A stretch of 64,000 bases of DNA from the NCBI RefSeq assembly GCF_003429565.1, contig NZ_QUAK01000149.1:120767-184766 (forward strand), read 5' to 3'. This stretch comes from Streptomyces triticagri (GTDB lineage Bacteria > Actinomycetota > Actinomycetes > Streptomycetales > Streptomycetaceae). The notes under the pieces are model-generated. The model saw nothing but the letters and a program-made list of their open reading frames with translations, ran no database searches and was not told where the DNA came from. A program made the position numbers and the translations under genes. Position 1 is the first letter of the stretch. Each line of letters begins with the position of its first letter. Positions 16,874 to 25,734 of this stretch are shown in pieces.

Positions 16874-18082
16874 TCAGGAGCTCGGCCTGTTCCCCGTCGG
16901 GATCACGATGGGAGTGGTCCGGCCCGAACTGCCGTTGTTCAGGAAGGCCATGGCCAGTGCGCGGACGAACTGGTCGAACAGGTAGAAGGCGCCGGGCATG
17001 ACAGGGGTCAGCCCTTCGCGGAACCTGATGAACGCCGGCCACGCGGCCCGGATCAGCCCCGCCGACGCATGGTCCCGCTTCAGGCCGAGCCAATCGCCGA
17101 TCTCGTCGCTCAGGACGTAGCGCACGAACTCGTTGAGGAATCCGCGGGTGACGCCCAGGTCGACCTGGGACGGCAGACCGAGCAGGTCCTCGGCCAGCGC
17201 GATGCCCTCGGTCGTGGGGGCGAGGATCGGCGTGAGCACCTGCTCCGACTGTGCCTCCGCGTCGGCCCACGACTTGGGGATGTACTCGTCGCGAACGCCC
17301 AGCAGATGGAGCGCCACCTGCCAGCTGTGCAGAAAGGCCTCCTGGTCCTCGGCGTCGAACGGCACCTGCCAGTCGAGCAGCTTCCGGCGCACATAGGTGC
17401 CGAGGCTGTGGAAGGTGACCAGGATGTCCGCATTGCTGATCGGGATGTCCTGGTCCGCGTCGCCCGCCCAGTGCGGCGACTGCGGCAGCAGATGACGTAC
17501 GGCGGCATGCACCAGGCGCGTCTTGTTGGCCGTGACCACGAACTGGCCGGTCGGTTCGAAGCCGTCCAGCTCGGCCAGGTCGTAGCCGAAGGTGAACGTC
17601 TTGGCCGCGCGGTCCTTCATGTCGGCACCGCCCGCCGACCAGTAGACGCTTCTGGCCTCGCGCGGGATCACGGTGCTCATGATCCCGCTGCCGAGGCCGT
17701 AGAGCATGAAGAGGTAGGTGTCCTTGCGCCGGTTGAAGTCGGCGGCGCGCGCCAGTTTGGTCCGATCCGCCCAGGAGGGCAGCCTGTTCACCTTCTGCAG
17801 GTACGCCGACAGGGCGGTCGGCAGGCCGGTGGGCAGGGGGTCGTCGTTGTCGACCCAGGACTCCATCGCGCGGTTGACCGCGGGGATGTGGCCGCCCTCG
17901 ATCAGGGAGACGAGCAGCTCGTCCACCTCGTCGTCCCACACGTACTCCGGATCGGTGCCCGTGCCGGTGCCGGCGAGCGAGCCGGCCGGCGGCCACGCCC
18001 ATGCGGTGCCGGAGCCCGTCGCGCCCACGAGGCCCAGTGCGACCCCGAGCGAAAGCGCCCTTCTGCGGCTGAGATTGGTCAT
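16874..18082 (-). CDS. lcp: Latex clearing protein, rubber oxygenase (DUF2236)
   Basis: A 402-residue secreted b-type haem dioxygenase that cleaves cis-1,4-polyisoprene into oligo-isoprenoids carrying aldehyde and ketone ends. A Tat signal (SRRRALSLG, cleavage after AWA near residue 29) shows export. Residues known as important in Lcp of Streptomyces K30 appear here with a constant offset of six: E142 (E148), R158 (R164), K161 and T162 (K167, T168) and the haem ligand H192 (H198), in the segments REARSVYW, RAAKTFTFG and KTRLVHAAVRHLL. Length matches K30 Lcp (407). AGGAAGG lies 12 bases before the ATG. The divergent aldehyde dehydrogenase and nearby acyl-CoA genes could process the products. 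Confidence 0.88.
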   Translation of the reverse strand: MTNLSRRRALSLGVALGLVGATGSGTAWAWPPAGSLAGTGTGTDPEYVWDDEVDELLVSLIEGGHIPAVNRAMESWVDNDDPLPTGLPTALSAYLQKVNRLPSWADRTKLARAADFNRRKDTYLFMLYGLGSGIMSTVIPREARSVYWSAGGADMKDRAAKTFTFGYDLAELDGFEPTGQFVVTANKTRLVHAAVRHLLPQSPHWAGDADQDIPISNADILVTFHSLGTYVRRKLLDWQVPFDAEDQEAFLHSWQVALHLLGVRDEYIPKSWADAEAQSEQVLTPILAPTTEGIALAEDLLGLPSQVDLGVTRGFLNEFVRYVLSDEIGDWLGLKRDHASAGLIRAAWPAFIRFREGLTPVMPGAFYLFDQFVRALAMAFLNNGSSGRTTPIVIPTGNRPSS

Positions 18083-18167
18083 TGACTTCGCTGCCTTCCT
18101 GGTGTCGCGAATGCCTCAGCAGGCCTATTGATGAAGGGAGTTGGCGATGCCGGGCATGGATGAGTGC

Positions 18168-18197
18168 TTGTTCCAGGATGTGATTTCCGATTAACAT
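18168..18197 (+). promoter_or_regulatory. Promoter of aldehyde dehydrogenase gene
   Basis: TTGTTC (18168-18173) and TAACAT (18192-18197) are separated by 18 bases in the lcp/aldehyde dehydrogenase divergent region, giving a leader of about 85 bases. Confidence 0.4.
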
Positions 18198-18288
18198 AGC
18201 GAGGGGTGCTGCGGTCGACAAGAGTGTCGGCGAGGGCATCGCGCAGGCGTTCCGGTCGGAGTCTTTCCCGTACGAGCGAGGAGCCCGG

Positions 18289-19911
18289 ATGACCACGGAG
18301 CAGGAGCACGCACCCGAGTCGCCCGACCGCGCGCAGGACCGGTCCCGACCCGGCTGGGTGACGGACGAGCTGATCGGGAAGTGGTGTGCGGGGGTGAGCT
18401 GCGATGCGTCGCGTGCCGCTGCCGTGCAGCCGGTGACGGCTCTCGCACCCTTCGATCTGACACCGATCCCGGCCGCCCCCGGATGCACCCCGGAGGATGT
18501 CACCGCGGCGGTGGCGGGCGCGCGATCGGCTCGGACACGGTGGGCGGCCACCTCGCTGCGGCGGCGCGGGGATGTCGTACTCGCCTTCCACGACCTGCTG
18601 TTGGAGCGGCAGGACCAGGTGCTCGACCTGATCCAGTGGGAGACCGGCAAGGCCCGCTATCACGCCTGGCAGGAGGTGGCCCAGGTCGCGGCCCTCGCCC
18701 GGCACTACGCGCGGCGCGCCCCGCACTACCTGGCCGACCGGCGGGTGCGCGGCATGGTGCCCGGCCTGACGAAGACCAGGGAAGTAAGGGTGCCCAAGGG
18801 CGTCGTCGGGGTGATCTCCCCGTGGAACTACCCGCTGTACCTGGGAGTCGGCGATGTACTTCCGGCACTCCTTGCCGGGAACGCGGTGGTGTCCGGAGCG
18901 GACCCGCAGACCGTGTTGACGCTGCTGTGGACGCGTGACCTGCTGATCGAGGCCGGGCTCGAGGGCGGCCTGTGGCGGATCGTGACCGGCCCCGGACCCG
19001 TGGTGGGCACCGCACTGGTCGATTCCGTCGACTACGTCTGCTTCACCGGATCGACCGCGACCGGCCGCACCGTCGCCGAGCGCGCGGCACGTCGCCTCGT
19101 CGGCGCCTCGCTCGAACTCGGTGGCAAGAACCCGCTGTTGGTACGGGAGGACGCCGACATCGCCGCGGCGGCGACCGGTACTGCGGCGGCCGCCTTCGCC
19201 AACGCCGGGCAGATGTGCATCCACATCGAGCGAGTCCTCGTGCACGAGAAGGTGTACGACGCCTTCCGCGAAGCGCTCGTCCGGGAGACGGAGAAGCTGC
19301 GCCTCGGCACGTCGTACGACTACACGCCGGACCTCGGCTCACTCACCTCGGCGGCCCGACTGGCCACGGTACGAGCACATGTGGACGATGCGGTGGCCCA
19401 GGGCGCGAAGGTCCTCACGGGCGGCCGCACCCGCCCGGACATCGGCCCGCTCTGCTACGAGCCGACCGTCCTCGAAGGGGTCACCGACCGGATGGCCGTG
19501 TGCCGCGACGAGACCTTCGGCCCCGTCGTCTCGCTCTACTCGTACGGCACGGACGACGAAGCGGTCGCCCTGGCCAATCAGGGCAGCTACGGCCTCTCGG
19601 CGTCGATCTGGTCCAAGGACACCCGGGAGGCCGCCCGGATGGCGCGGCGGATCCGGGCCGGGTCGGTCAACATCAACGACGGCGCCGCCGCGGCCGCCGG
19701 CAGCATCGAGGCCGGCATGGGCGGGATGGGGGACAGCGGGCTCGGCAGGCGGCACGGGGCCGAAGGCATCCGGAAGTACACCGAGACCCAGACGGTCGCG
19801 ACCCAGCGGCTCATGCCGCTCGGGCCCGGATCCGGGCCGGGCGCGGTCGCCAAATTCGTCCGCCGCACCAATGGCCAGTTGGCCCTGTTGCGCCGGCTGC
19901 GGGTGCGCTGA
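18289..19911 (+). CDS. Aldehyde dehydrogenase (succinate-semialdehyde dehydrogenase-like)
   Basis: A 540-residue NAD(P)-dependent aldehyde dehydrogenase. It shows ISPWNYPLYLGVGDVLPAL near residue 180, FTGSTATGR near 250, the general-base glutamate in SLELGGKNPLL near 275 and the catalytic cysteine in NAGQMCIHIER near 309. The N-terminal 50 residues and a C-terminal basic tail of about 40 residues extend beyond the usual 480-500. GAGGAG six bases upstream supports the ATG. It is divergent from lcp and followed after 75 bases by an acyl-CoA dehydrogenase, so oxidation of oligo-isoprenoid aldehydes from rubber cleavage is a sensible role; the substrate is inferred. Confidence 0.9.
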   Translation: MTTEQEHAPESPDRAQDRSRPGWVTDELIGKWCAGVSCDASRAAAVQPVTALAPFDLTPIPAAPGCTPEDVTAAVAGARSARTRWAATSLRRRGDVVLAFHDLLLERQDQVLDLIQWETGKARYHAWQEVAQVAALARHYARRAPHYLADRRVRGMVPGLTKTREVRVPKGVVGVISPWNYPLYLGVGDVLPALLAGNAVVSGADPQTVLTLLWTRDLLIEAGLEGGLWRIVTGPGPVVGTALVDSVDYVCFTGSTATGRTVAERAARRLVGASLELGGKNPLLVREDADIAAAATGTAAAAFANAGQMCIHIERVLVHEKVYDAFREALVRETEKLRLGTSYDYTPDLGSLTSAARLATVRAHVDDAVAQGAKVLTGGRTRPDIGPLCYEPTVLEGVTDRMAVCRDETFGPVVSLYSYGTDDEAVALANQGSYGLSASIWSKDTREAARMARRIRAGSVNINDGAAAAAGSIEAGMGGMGDSGLGRRHGAEGIRKYTETQTVATQRLMPLGPGSGPGAVAKFVRRTNGQLALLRRLRVR

Positions 19912-19986
19912 GCGGCCGCGGCCCGCAGCCGACCGTACGCCGTTGCCTGCCGCGCGCCCGCGCGGCACTTCGAGATCGGAGCCCTG

Positions 19987-21150
19987 ATGACGAGTGCGCT
20001 CTTCGCCCAGCGGACGCTGTACGGCGACGACCACGAACTGCTGCGCAAGACGGCCCGCGCCTTCGCCGACAAGCACGCCGCACCGCACGCCGAGCGATGG
20101 CGGGCCCAGGGCAGGGTCGATCGCTCGCTCTTCCGGGAGGCCGCCCGCGCCGGTGTCCTCGGCTTCAACATCCCCGAGGAATACGGCGGCGGCGGAAGCA
20201 CCGACTTCCGCTTCAACGCGGTGATCGGCGAGGAGTTCGCCCGCCACCCCGCCGCGGACGGCCTCGCGTGTGTGGGTCTGTCCAACGACATCGTCGTGCC
20301 CTACTTCACCGGTCTGACCGACGACGACCAGAAGGCCCGCTGGCTGCCGGGCATAGCGGCCGGGGAACTCGTCGTGGCGGTCGCGATGACCGAGCCCGGC
20401 ACCGGCAGCGACCTCGCCGGCATCGCCACCACCGCGGTCCGGGACGGCGACAGCTACCGTGTCGACGGCAGCAAGGTCTTCATCTCCAACGGGCAGAACG
20501 CCGATCTGATCGTCACCGCCGTACGCACCGGCGAGGACCGGCACGGCGGGATCAGCCTGCTGGTCGTGGAGGCCGACAGCCCGGGCTTCTCGCGCGGTCG
20601 GAATCTGGAGAAGGTCGGCCTGCACGCCCAGGACACCAGCGAGCTGTTCTTCGACGACGTCCGGGTGCCGGCCGCCCATCTGCTCGGTGCGGAGGGCTCC
20701 GGATTCAAGGCCCTGATGCACAACCTCGCCCAGGAGCGGATCTCGATCGCGGCCAACGCCGTCGCGTCCATCGAGGGCGTACTCGAGCGGACCGTGGAGT
20801 ACGTCAAGGAGCGCAAGGCGTTCGGGCGGTCCGTCGGCTCCTTCCAGAACACCCGGTTCCAGCTGGCCGACATGGTCACCACCGCACGCGTGGGGCGGAG
20901 CCATCTCGACGACCTGCTGTCCCGGCACTCCCGCGGCGAACTGAGCGCCGTGGACGCCGCGGCGGCGAAGTTCTGGGCCACGGAGCACTATGTCGACATC
21001 GTCGGCCGCTGCCTGCAACTGCACGGTGCCTACGGCTACATGCGCGAGTTCCGCATCGCGCACGACTACCTCGACTCGCGGATCAGCACCATCTACGGCG
21101 GTACGACGGAGATCATGAAGGAGATCGTCGCGCGCGATCTCGGCCTCTGA
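19987..21150 (+). CDS. Acyl-CoA dehydrogenase
   Basis: A 387-residue FAD-dependent dehydrogenase for the first step of beta-oxidation. Family signatures are VAMTEPGTGSDLAGI near residue 137, KVFISNGQNADL near 163, the ERISIAANAV helix near 250, and the C-terminal segment QLHGAYGYMREF followed by STIYGGTTEIMKEIVARDL, which includes the expected catalytic acid region. GGAG precedes the ATG. It follows the aldehyde dehydrogenase on the same strand and probably shares its transcript, fitting degradation of isoprenoid or branched acyl-CoAs. Confidence 0.92.
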   Translation: MTSALFAQRTLYGDDHELLRKTARAFADKHAAPHAERWRAQGRVDRSLFREAARAGVLGFNIPEEYGGGGSTDFRFNAVIGEEFARHPAADGLACVGLSNDIVVPYFTGLTDDDQKARWLPGIAAGELVVAVAMTEPGTGSDLAGIATTAVRDGDSYRVDGSKVFISNGQNADLIVTAVRTGEDRHGGISLLVVEADSPGFSRGRNLEKVGLHAQDTSELFFDDVRVPAAHLLGAEGSGFKALMHNLAQERISIAANAVASIEGVLERTVEYVKERKAFGRSVGSFQNTRFQLADMVTTARVGRSHLDDLLSRHSRGELSAVDAAAAKFWATEHYVDIVGRCLQLHGAYGYMREFRIAHDYLDSRISTIYGGTTEIMKEIVARDLGL

Positions 21151-21327
21151 GCTCACCGCTCCTCCGCCCGAGTCGTCCAGCTCGGGGCAGGGCCCGTTCC
21201 GGGAGCCGTGCGGAACGGCGGTAATCTGCATCCGGCCGGACATCCGGCGCCGTAGCCCCAGGCAGCGGGCGCGGGACCGGACCGGACGGATGCAGGTGAG
21301 GTATGGAGACGCTGAGGACGGGGAGCG

Positions 21328-21804
21328 GTGGATAAGGTCTGGCTCACGGCCGCCGGCCTCTACGTCATCGTGCTGCTGCGGGCAGGCGGGACCTTCGCCG
21401 TCGGATGGCTGACCGGAGCGGGCGCCCGGCGCAGCAGGTTCGCCGAGAAGTTCTCCGCCGAGCGGTTCCAGCGGGTGGAGCGGGCCATCCAGCGCTGGGG
21501 GGCGCCGGTGGTGGCGCTGTCCTTCCTGACCGTCGGCTTCCAGACCGCCGCGAACTTCCTCGCCGGGAGCATGCGGATGCCCGTGCGCCGCTACCTTCCC
21601 GCCCTCTTCGTCGGGGGCGCGGCCTGGGCGCTGGTGTACGCCACCGCGGGGATCGGGATCCTCGAAGGGCTCGGCAGGCTCTTCGCCGAGCACACGGCGC
21701 TCGGCGTGGCAGGCGTCGTGGCGATCGTGCTCGCGGTGGCCGGCGTGGTGGTGTACCGACGCCGGCGCACGGCCCGGACCCCGCAGGACACCGCGAACGA
21801 CTGA
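21328..21804 (+). CDS. DedA/VTT-domain membrane protein
   Basis: A 158-residue membrane protein with about four hydrophobic segments and the DedA-like core of a re-entrant loop region (RWGAPVVALSFLTVGFQTAA) followed by a helix with MRMPVRRYLPAL. DedA proteins are implicated in lipid scrambling and membrane homeostasis. It is shorter than canonical DedA (about 200) and has a basic C-terminal tail. The GTG start at 21328 has GGGGAG close upstream. It stands alone, 177 bases after the acyl-CoA dehydrogenase, and converges on the LysR gene. Confidence 0.75.
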   Translation: MDKVWLTAAGLYVIVLLRAGGTFAVGWLTGAGARRSRFAEKFSAERFQRVERAIQRWGAPVVALSFLTVGFQTAANFLAGSMRMPVRRYLPALFVGGAAWALVYATAGIGILEGLGRLFAEHTALGVAGVVAIVLAVAGVVVYRRRRTARTPQDTAND

Positions 21805-21836
21805 GCCTCACCGACCGGCGGAGCGGGGGAGCGGAG

Positions 21837-22718
21837 TCAGCCGGACACCGAGTCCAGAAACGCCTTCGCCGCCGGTGAGCAGCGTGCGCCGTGCCAGACC
21901 AGGCGTTCCTCGCGGGTCGGGCCGTCGCGCAGCGGGACCGCGGCCAGACCCGGCAGCCGGGGCACGAGCCGGGACGGCAGCAGCGCGATACCGAGACCGC
22001 CCCGCACCAGGTCGGCCAGGAACTCGAGCCCCTTCGCCTCGAAGGCCACCTCGCGGTGCAGCCGTGCCGCCTGGAACGCCTCGTCCGTCTGCGCCCGCGC
22101 CGCGGCGCCCGCCGGAAAGTCCACGAACGCCTCGTCCACGAGCCGCTCCAGCGGGACGGGCCCGCGCGCCTGCTCGCCCGCCAAGGGATGGTCGGGCGAC
22201 ACGACGGCCACATGCCGGTCGGTCGCCAGGGTCCTGCTCCGCAGACCATGCGGTGCTGTCGGGAACGAGGGCGGGACGCCCAGGAATGCCAGATCGAGGC
22301 CTCCGTCGTGCACGGAACGCACCAGGGTTTCGCTCATCCCGTCCAGCAGACGCATCGTGACCTGCGGATACGCCGAGTGGTACGCACGCATCAGGCCCGG
22401 TACGTCGACCGCGGTCACCGTGGTGATCGCGCCGATCGCAAGGCGCCCGCGGATCTCGCCGGTCACCGCCGCCACCTCCGCCCGTGCCCGGTCGGCCGCC
22501 TCGAGCGCCTGCCGGGCGGCGGGCAGGAACGCCTCACCCGCCGCCGTGAGCGCCACCCGCCGGCTGGTGCGCTCGAAGAGCCGCGCACCGAGCTCCTTCT
22601 CCAGCTTGCCGATCTGGTGGCTGAGCGCGGACTGCACCACCAGACACCGCTCCGCGGCCCGGGTGAATCCGCCGGTCTCGGCGACGGCGACGACATAACG
22701 CAACTGCTGCAGCTCCAT
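21837..22718 (-). CDS. LysR-family transcriptional regulator
   Basis: A 293-residue LysR protein. The winged helix-turn-helix covers residues 1-60 (GGFTRAAERCLVVQSALSHQ, then LEKELGARLFERTSRRV), joined by a linker helix to a periplasmic-binding-like effector domain that ends near 290. It is divergent from an MFS gene whose start lies 81 bases away, the classic arrangement in which a LysR protein controls its neighbour. An in-frame ATG nine bases upstream (22727) is an alternative start. The ligand is unknown. Confidence 0.92.
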   Translation of the reverse strand: MELQQLRYVVAVAETGGFTRAAERCLVVQSALSHQIGKLEKELGARLFERTSRRVALTAAGEAFLPAARQALEAADRARAEVAAVTGEIRGRLAIGAITTVTAVDVPGLMRAYHSAYPQVTMRLLDGMSETLVRSVHDGGLDLAFLGVPPSFPTAPHGLRSRTLATDRHVAVVSPDHPLAGEQARGPVPLERLVDEAFVDFPAGAAARAQTDEAFQAARLHREVAFEAKGLEFLADLVRGGLGIALLPSRLVPRLPGLAAVPLRDGPTREERLVWHGARCSPAAKAFLDSVSG

Positions 22719-22799
22719 GCCACCCATCGTGATCCGCGATCGTAAGGATGACAAGGATGTGTTGGACTCATCGATCCAGGTGGAGACAGGCTGAGTGCC

Positions 22800-24044
22800 A
22801 TGACACAGACGGGACTTGACCTCCGAACCGCCCCTGCCGCACCCGGCGCCCCCGAGACTCCCACCGGACCGCGCCGCGGACTGCTGCCGCTGATGGCCGT
22901 CGCCACCGGCCTGTCCTGCGCCGGCAACTACCTCGCCCAGCCGCTGCTCGACCTCATCTCCCGCGATCTGGGCCTCGGCAGCCTGCTCGCGGGCCTCGTC
23001 GTGACCGCTTCGCAGGCGGGATACGCACTCGGTCTGCTGCTGCTCGTGCCGCTCGGCGACGTCGTCGACCGGCGCCGCCTCGCGGTGGCACTCTTCGCCG
23101 CCACCTCCCTCTTCCTGACGGTGTCGGCACTGGCCCCGGGCGGCCCGCTGCTGCTCGCCGGCACCGTGCTCGCCGCCCTCACCTCCGTCGGCGCCCAGGT
23201 CGTCGTCGCCCACGCCGCCGCACTCGCCAGCGCCGAGACCCGGGGCCGGGCCGTCGCCACGGTGATGTCCGGCATACTTCTCGGTGGCCTGCTCGCCCGC
23301 ACCGCCGCCGGCGGCCTCGCCGACCTGGGCGGCTGGCGCACCGCGTACTGGGTCCTCGCCGTGCTCATGGCGGCCGCGGCAGTCACCCTGCACCGGCGCC
23401 TGCCCCGGCTCCCGGTCACCGCCGATCTGCCGTACCCCGCACTGCTGCGCTCCACGCTGGCGCTGCTGCGCACCGAGCCCGTGCTGCGCCGTCGCACCGT
23501 GCTCGGCGCGCTCTCCTTCGCCTCGTACAGCGTCCAGCTCACCGCGCTCACGTTCTTGCTCGCCGGTTCGCCCTTCCACTGGTCCCCGTCCGCGATCGGC
23601 CTGTTCGGCCTGGTCGGTGCGGTGGGCGTGCTGAGCATGACGCTGGCCGCGCGGCTCGGCGACCGCGGCCACGTACGGAAGGTGACCGGTGGCGCCACCG
23701 TGCTGCTGCTGGCCGGCTGGCTGACCCTGCTCGCGGGGGAGCGTTCGCTGACCTGGCTGGTGGTCGGTGTCATCGCCCTCAACATCGGCCAGCAGGGCGT
23801 CCTCAACAGCAGCCAGACCGTGATCTACGCGCTGCGGCCCGAGGCCCGCAGCCGTATCAACGCGGCTTTCATGACCGCCATGTTCCTCGGCGGCGCCATC
23901 GGCTCGGCGGCCGCATCGGTCGTCTGGGCCGGCTCCGGCTGGCCGGGCGTCTGTGCTCTCGGGGCCACGCTCGCCTCCGCGACGCTCGCCGTGTGGGCGT
24001 GGACCCTCCTGCGCGGACGCTCCGACCGCCCGGCCGGCGCCTGA
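22800..24044 (+). CDS. MFS transporter (YnfM-like)
   Basis: A 414-residue major facilitator with twelve predicted membrane helices. Visible are NYLAQPLLDLISRDLG in the first helix region, the loop 2-3 motif LVPLGDVVDRRRLAV near residue 85 and the duplicated motif AARLGDRGHVRKV near 285. The group includes drug and arabinose-type exporters. Its neighbour is a divergent LysR regulator, which is the likely controller. No substrate can be read from the sequence. Confidence 0.88.
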   Translation: MTQTGLDLRTAPAAPGAPETPTGPRRGLLPLMAVATGLSCAGNYLAQPLLDLISRDLGLGSLLAGLVVTASQAGYALGLLLLVPLGDVVDRRRLAVALFAATSLFLTVSALAPGGPLLLAGTVLAALTSVGAQVVVAHAAALASAETRGRAVATVMSGILLGGLLARTAAGGLADLGGWRTAYWVLAVLMAAAAVTLHRRLPRLPVTADLPYPALLRSTLALLRTEPVLRRRTVLGALSFASYSVQLTALTFLLAGSPFHWSPSAIGLFGLVGAVGVLSMTLAARLGDRGHVRKVTGGATVLLLAGWLTLLAGERSLTWLVVGVIALNIGQQGVLNSSQTVIYALRPEARSRINAAFMTAMFLGGAIGSAAASVVWAGSGWPGVCALGATLASATLAVWAWTLLRGRSDRPAGA

Positions 24045-24116
24045 TGTGTCAACACCACATGAAGATCAGCGGAGATCGGGCGGCGGACGAGTCCGGCGCC
24101 CCTACGATGCCCGGGT

Positions 24117-24144
24117 GCCCGACATGAACGGCCCGACATGAACG
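24117..24144. repeat. Perfect 14-bp tandem duplication
   Basis: GCCCGACATGAACG occurs twice back to back (24117-24130 and 24131-24144) in the leader of the CynX-like gene. A TACGAT -10-like element sits at 24103-24108, so the duplication would be transcribed. It looks like a recent slippage event. Confidence 0.8.
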
Positions 24145-24160
24145 ATCCGGCAGGTGCGAC

Positions 24161-25402
24161 GTGACCGGGCGACGCCCGTCGCCGACCGCGAGCGGCGCGA
24201 GGTCACGGGCCGAGGTCTGGACGCGCCGGACCGCCCTGGTGGCGCTGATCCTCGCGGCGCTCAATCTCCGTCCCGCGGTCACCAGCGTCGGGCCGGTGCT
24301 CGAGGAGATCCGTGACGGTCTCGACATGAGCGCCACCGTCGCGGGACTGCTCACCTCGATGCCGGCGGTGTGTTTCGCCCTCGTCGGTTTCGCGGCCCCT
24401 CGGCTCGCCCGCCGATTCGGGCACGACGCCGTGGTGGCGGCCGGCGCGCTGGTGATCGCCGCCGGTCTCGCGGCACGCCCGTTCGCCGCGGACAGCGCGC
24501 AGTTCGTCGCCCTGAGCGCACTGGCCCTCGCCGGGATCGCCGTGGTCAACGTCCTGCTGCCGGTCGTGGTCAAGCAGCGCTTCCCGCAGCGGGTCGGTGC
24601 GATGACCGGCCTGTACTCCATGGCGCTCAACGCCGGTGCCTCCACCGCCGCCGCAGTCACCGTGCCGCTCGCCCGGGAGTTCGGCGCGGACTGGCGGGTC
24701 GGGCTCGGCGCCTGGGCACTGCTCGCAGCCGTCGCCGTGGTGCCGTGGCTGCTCCTGGCCCGGGAGGCCGGCCGCCGGCAGGACGCGTCCGGGCAGGCGG
24801 AGCAGCAGGAAGGCGTGCAGCCGGCCTCCCGGGACCGGTCGGTCCGCGGTCCCACCGCCTGGGCCCTCGCCGTCTACTTCGGCCTGCAGGCCACCGCCGC
24901 GTACGTGGTCATCGGCTGGCTGCCGCAGATCTTCCGCGACGCGGGCATCTCCGCGGACACCGCGGGTCTGCTCTTCGCCGTCACCTCGGTGCTCGGCATC
25001 CCGCTGTCCTTCGCGCTGACCGCGCTCGCCGGGCGGCTTCGCCACCAGAGCGGCATCGCCGTCGCCGTCGGACTGTTCGGCCTCGCCGGTTACGCCGGGC
25101 TCTGGGCGGCACCGGATGCCGCACCCTGGGTCTGGGCCTGCCTGCTCGGCGTCGCCAACTGCTCCTTCCCGCTGGCGCTCACCATGATCGGACTGCGCGG
25201 ACGCGACAGCGCGGCCGTGGCCAAGCTCTCCGGGTTCGCGCAGAGCACCGGATACCTGCTGTCCGTGCCCGGACCCGTGCTCGTAGGTGTGCTGTACGAA
25301 CACTCCGGTGGCTGGCGGCTGCCGCTGGTGTTCCTGGCGGTTCTGATGGTGCCGCAGCTGGTGGCCGGCCATCTCGCGGGCCGCGACCGCCAGATCGGCT
25401 GA
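24161..25402 (+). CDS. CynX/NimT-family MFS transporter
   Basis: A 413-residue twelve-helix transporter of the cyanate/nitroimidazole permease group. The family hallmark LNLRPAVTSVGPVLEEI is at residues 30-46, followed by GLLTSMPAVCFALVGFAAP and the LARRFGHDAVV loop. The second half begins after a hydrophilic central loop near residue 220. GGCAGG six bases upstream supports the GTG start. The actual substrate of this branch in actinomycetes is not known to me. It precedes a leader peptide operon by 125 bases but has its own promoter-like element. Confidence 0.88.
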   Translation: MTGRRPSPTASGARSRAEVWTRRTALVALILAALNLRPAVTSVGPVLEEIRDGLDMSATVAGLLTSMPAVCFALVGFAAPRLARRFGHDAVVAAGALVIAAGLAARPFAADSAQFVALSALALAGIAVVNVLLPVVVKQRFPQRVGAMTGLYSMALNAGASTAAAVTVPLAREFGADWRVGLGAWALLAAVAVVPWLLLAREAGRRQDASGQAEQQEGVQPASRDRSVRGPTAWALAVYFGLQATAAYVVIGWLPQIFRDAGISADTAGLLFAVTSVLGIPLSFALTALAGRLRHQSGIAVAVGLFGLAGYAGLWAAPDAAPWVWACLLGVANCSFPLALTMIGLRGRDSAAVAKLSGFAQSTGYLLSVPGPVLVGVLYEHSGGWRLPLVFLAVLMVPQLVAGHLAGRDRQIG

Positions 25403-25527
25403 CCGCGCAGCGGCGGCAGGCGCACGGCCGAGATTTCACGCTGCCGCAACGAGCCGCTGCACGGACTTTGCTAGACATGGTGGAGGAGCACTCCGATGCC
25501 GCTCCGCCCCTGAAGGGATACGCCTCC

Positions 25528-25641
25528 GTGGTCCATGTGACGTGCCGGCCGCGCGTGATCGATCCGCGCCGCCGCATCCGTCTGCACGGCAGGCCACACA
25601 TCGACCTGCGGCGCGTCGCCGGCGCGCTCTGTCGTTCCTGA
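25528..25641 (+). CDS. HIDL-type leader peptide upstream of two FMN monooxygenases
   Basis: A short ORF ending in RPHIDLRRVAGALCRS, which matches the core of the other leader peptides in this window and keeps the cysteine near the end. The start is not fixed: in-frame options are an ATG at 25477 (54 residues) and GTG at 25528, 25537 or 25555. I used 25528 because GAAGGG lies upstream, 11 bases away. The stop is 93 bases before the first monooxygenase gene. A second cysteine lies in the VTCRPR segment. The predicted function is attenuation of the downstream operon, by analogy with its relatives. Confidence 0.72.
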   Translation: MVHVTCRPRVIDPRRRIRLHGRPHIDLRRVAGALCRS

Positions 25642-25734
25642 CCCCGCCGCGGTGACCGACCCGGTCACCCTGCGCCCGCCGCGGCCCCGTGCTCGCCGGC
25701 CTCTCTCGTACGGACCATCAGGAAGGCACCCGAC
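25642..25734 (+). promoter_or_regulatory. Attenuator-like leader with hairpin
   Basis: GGTGACC (25651-25657) and GGTCACC (25663-25669) form a perfect 7-bp hairpin ten bases after the leader peptide stop, and the remainder is C-rich on the coding strand. The ribosome site GGAAGG of the next gene lies at its end. Function is inferred. Confidence 0.45.
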
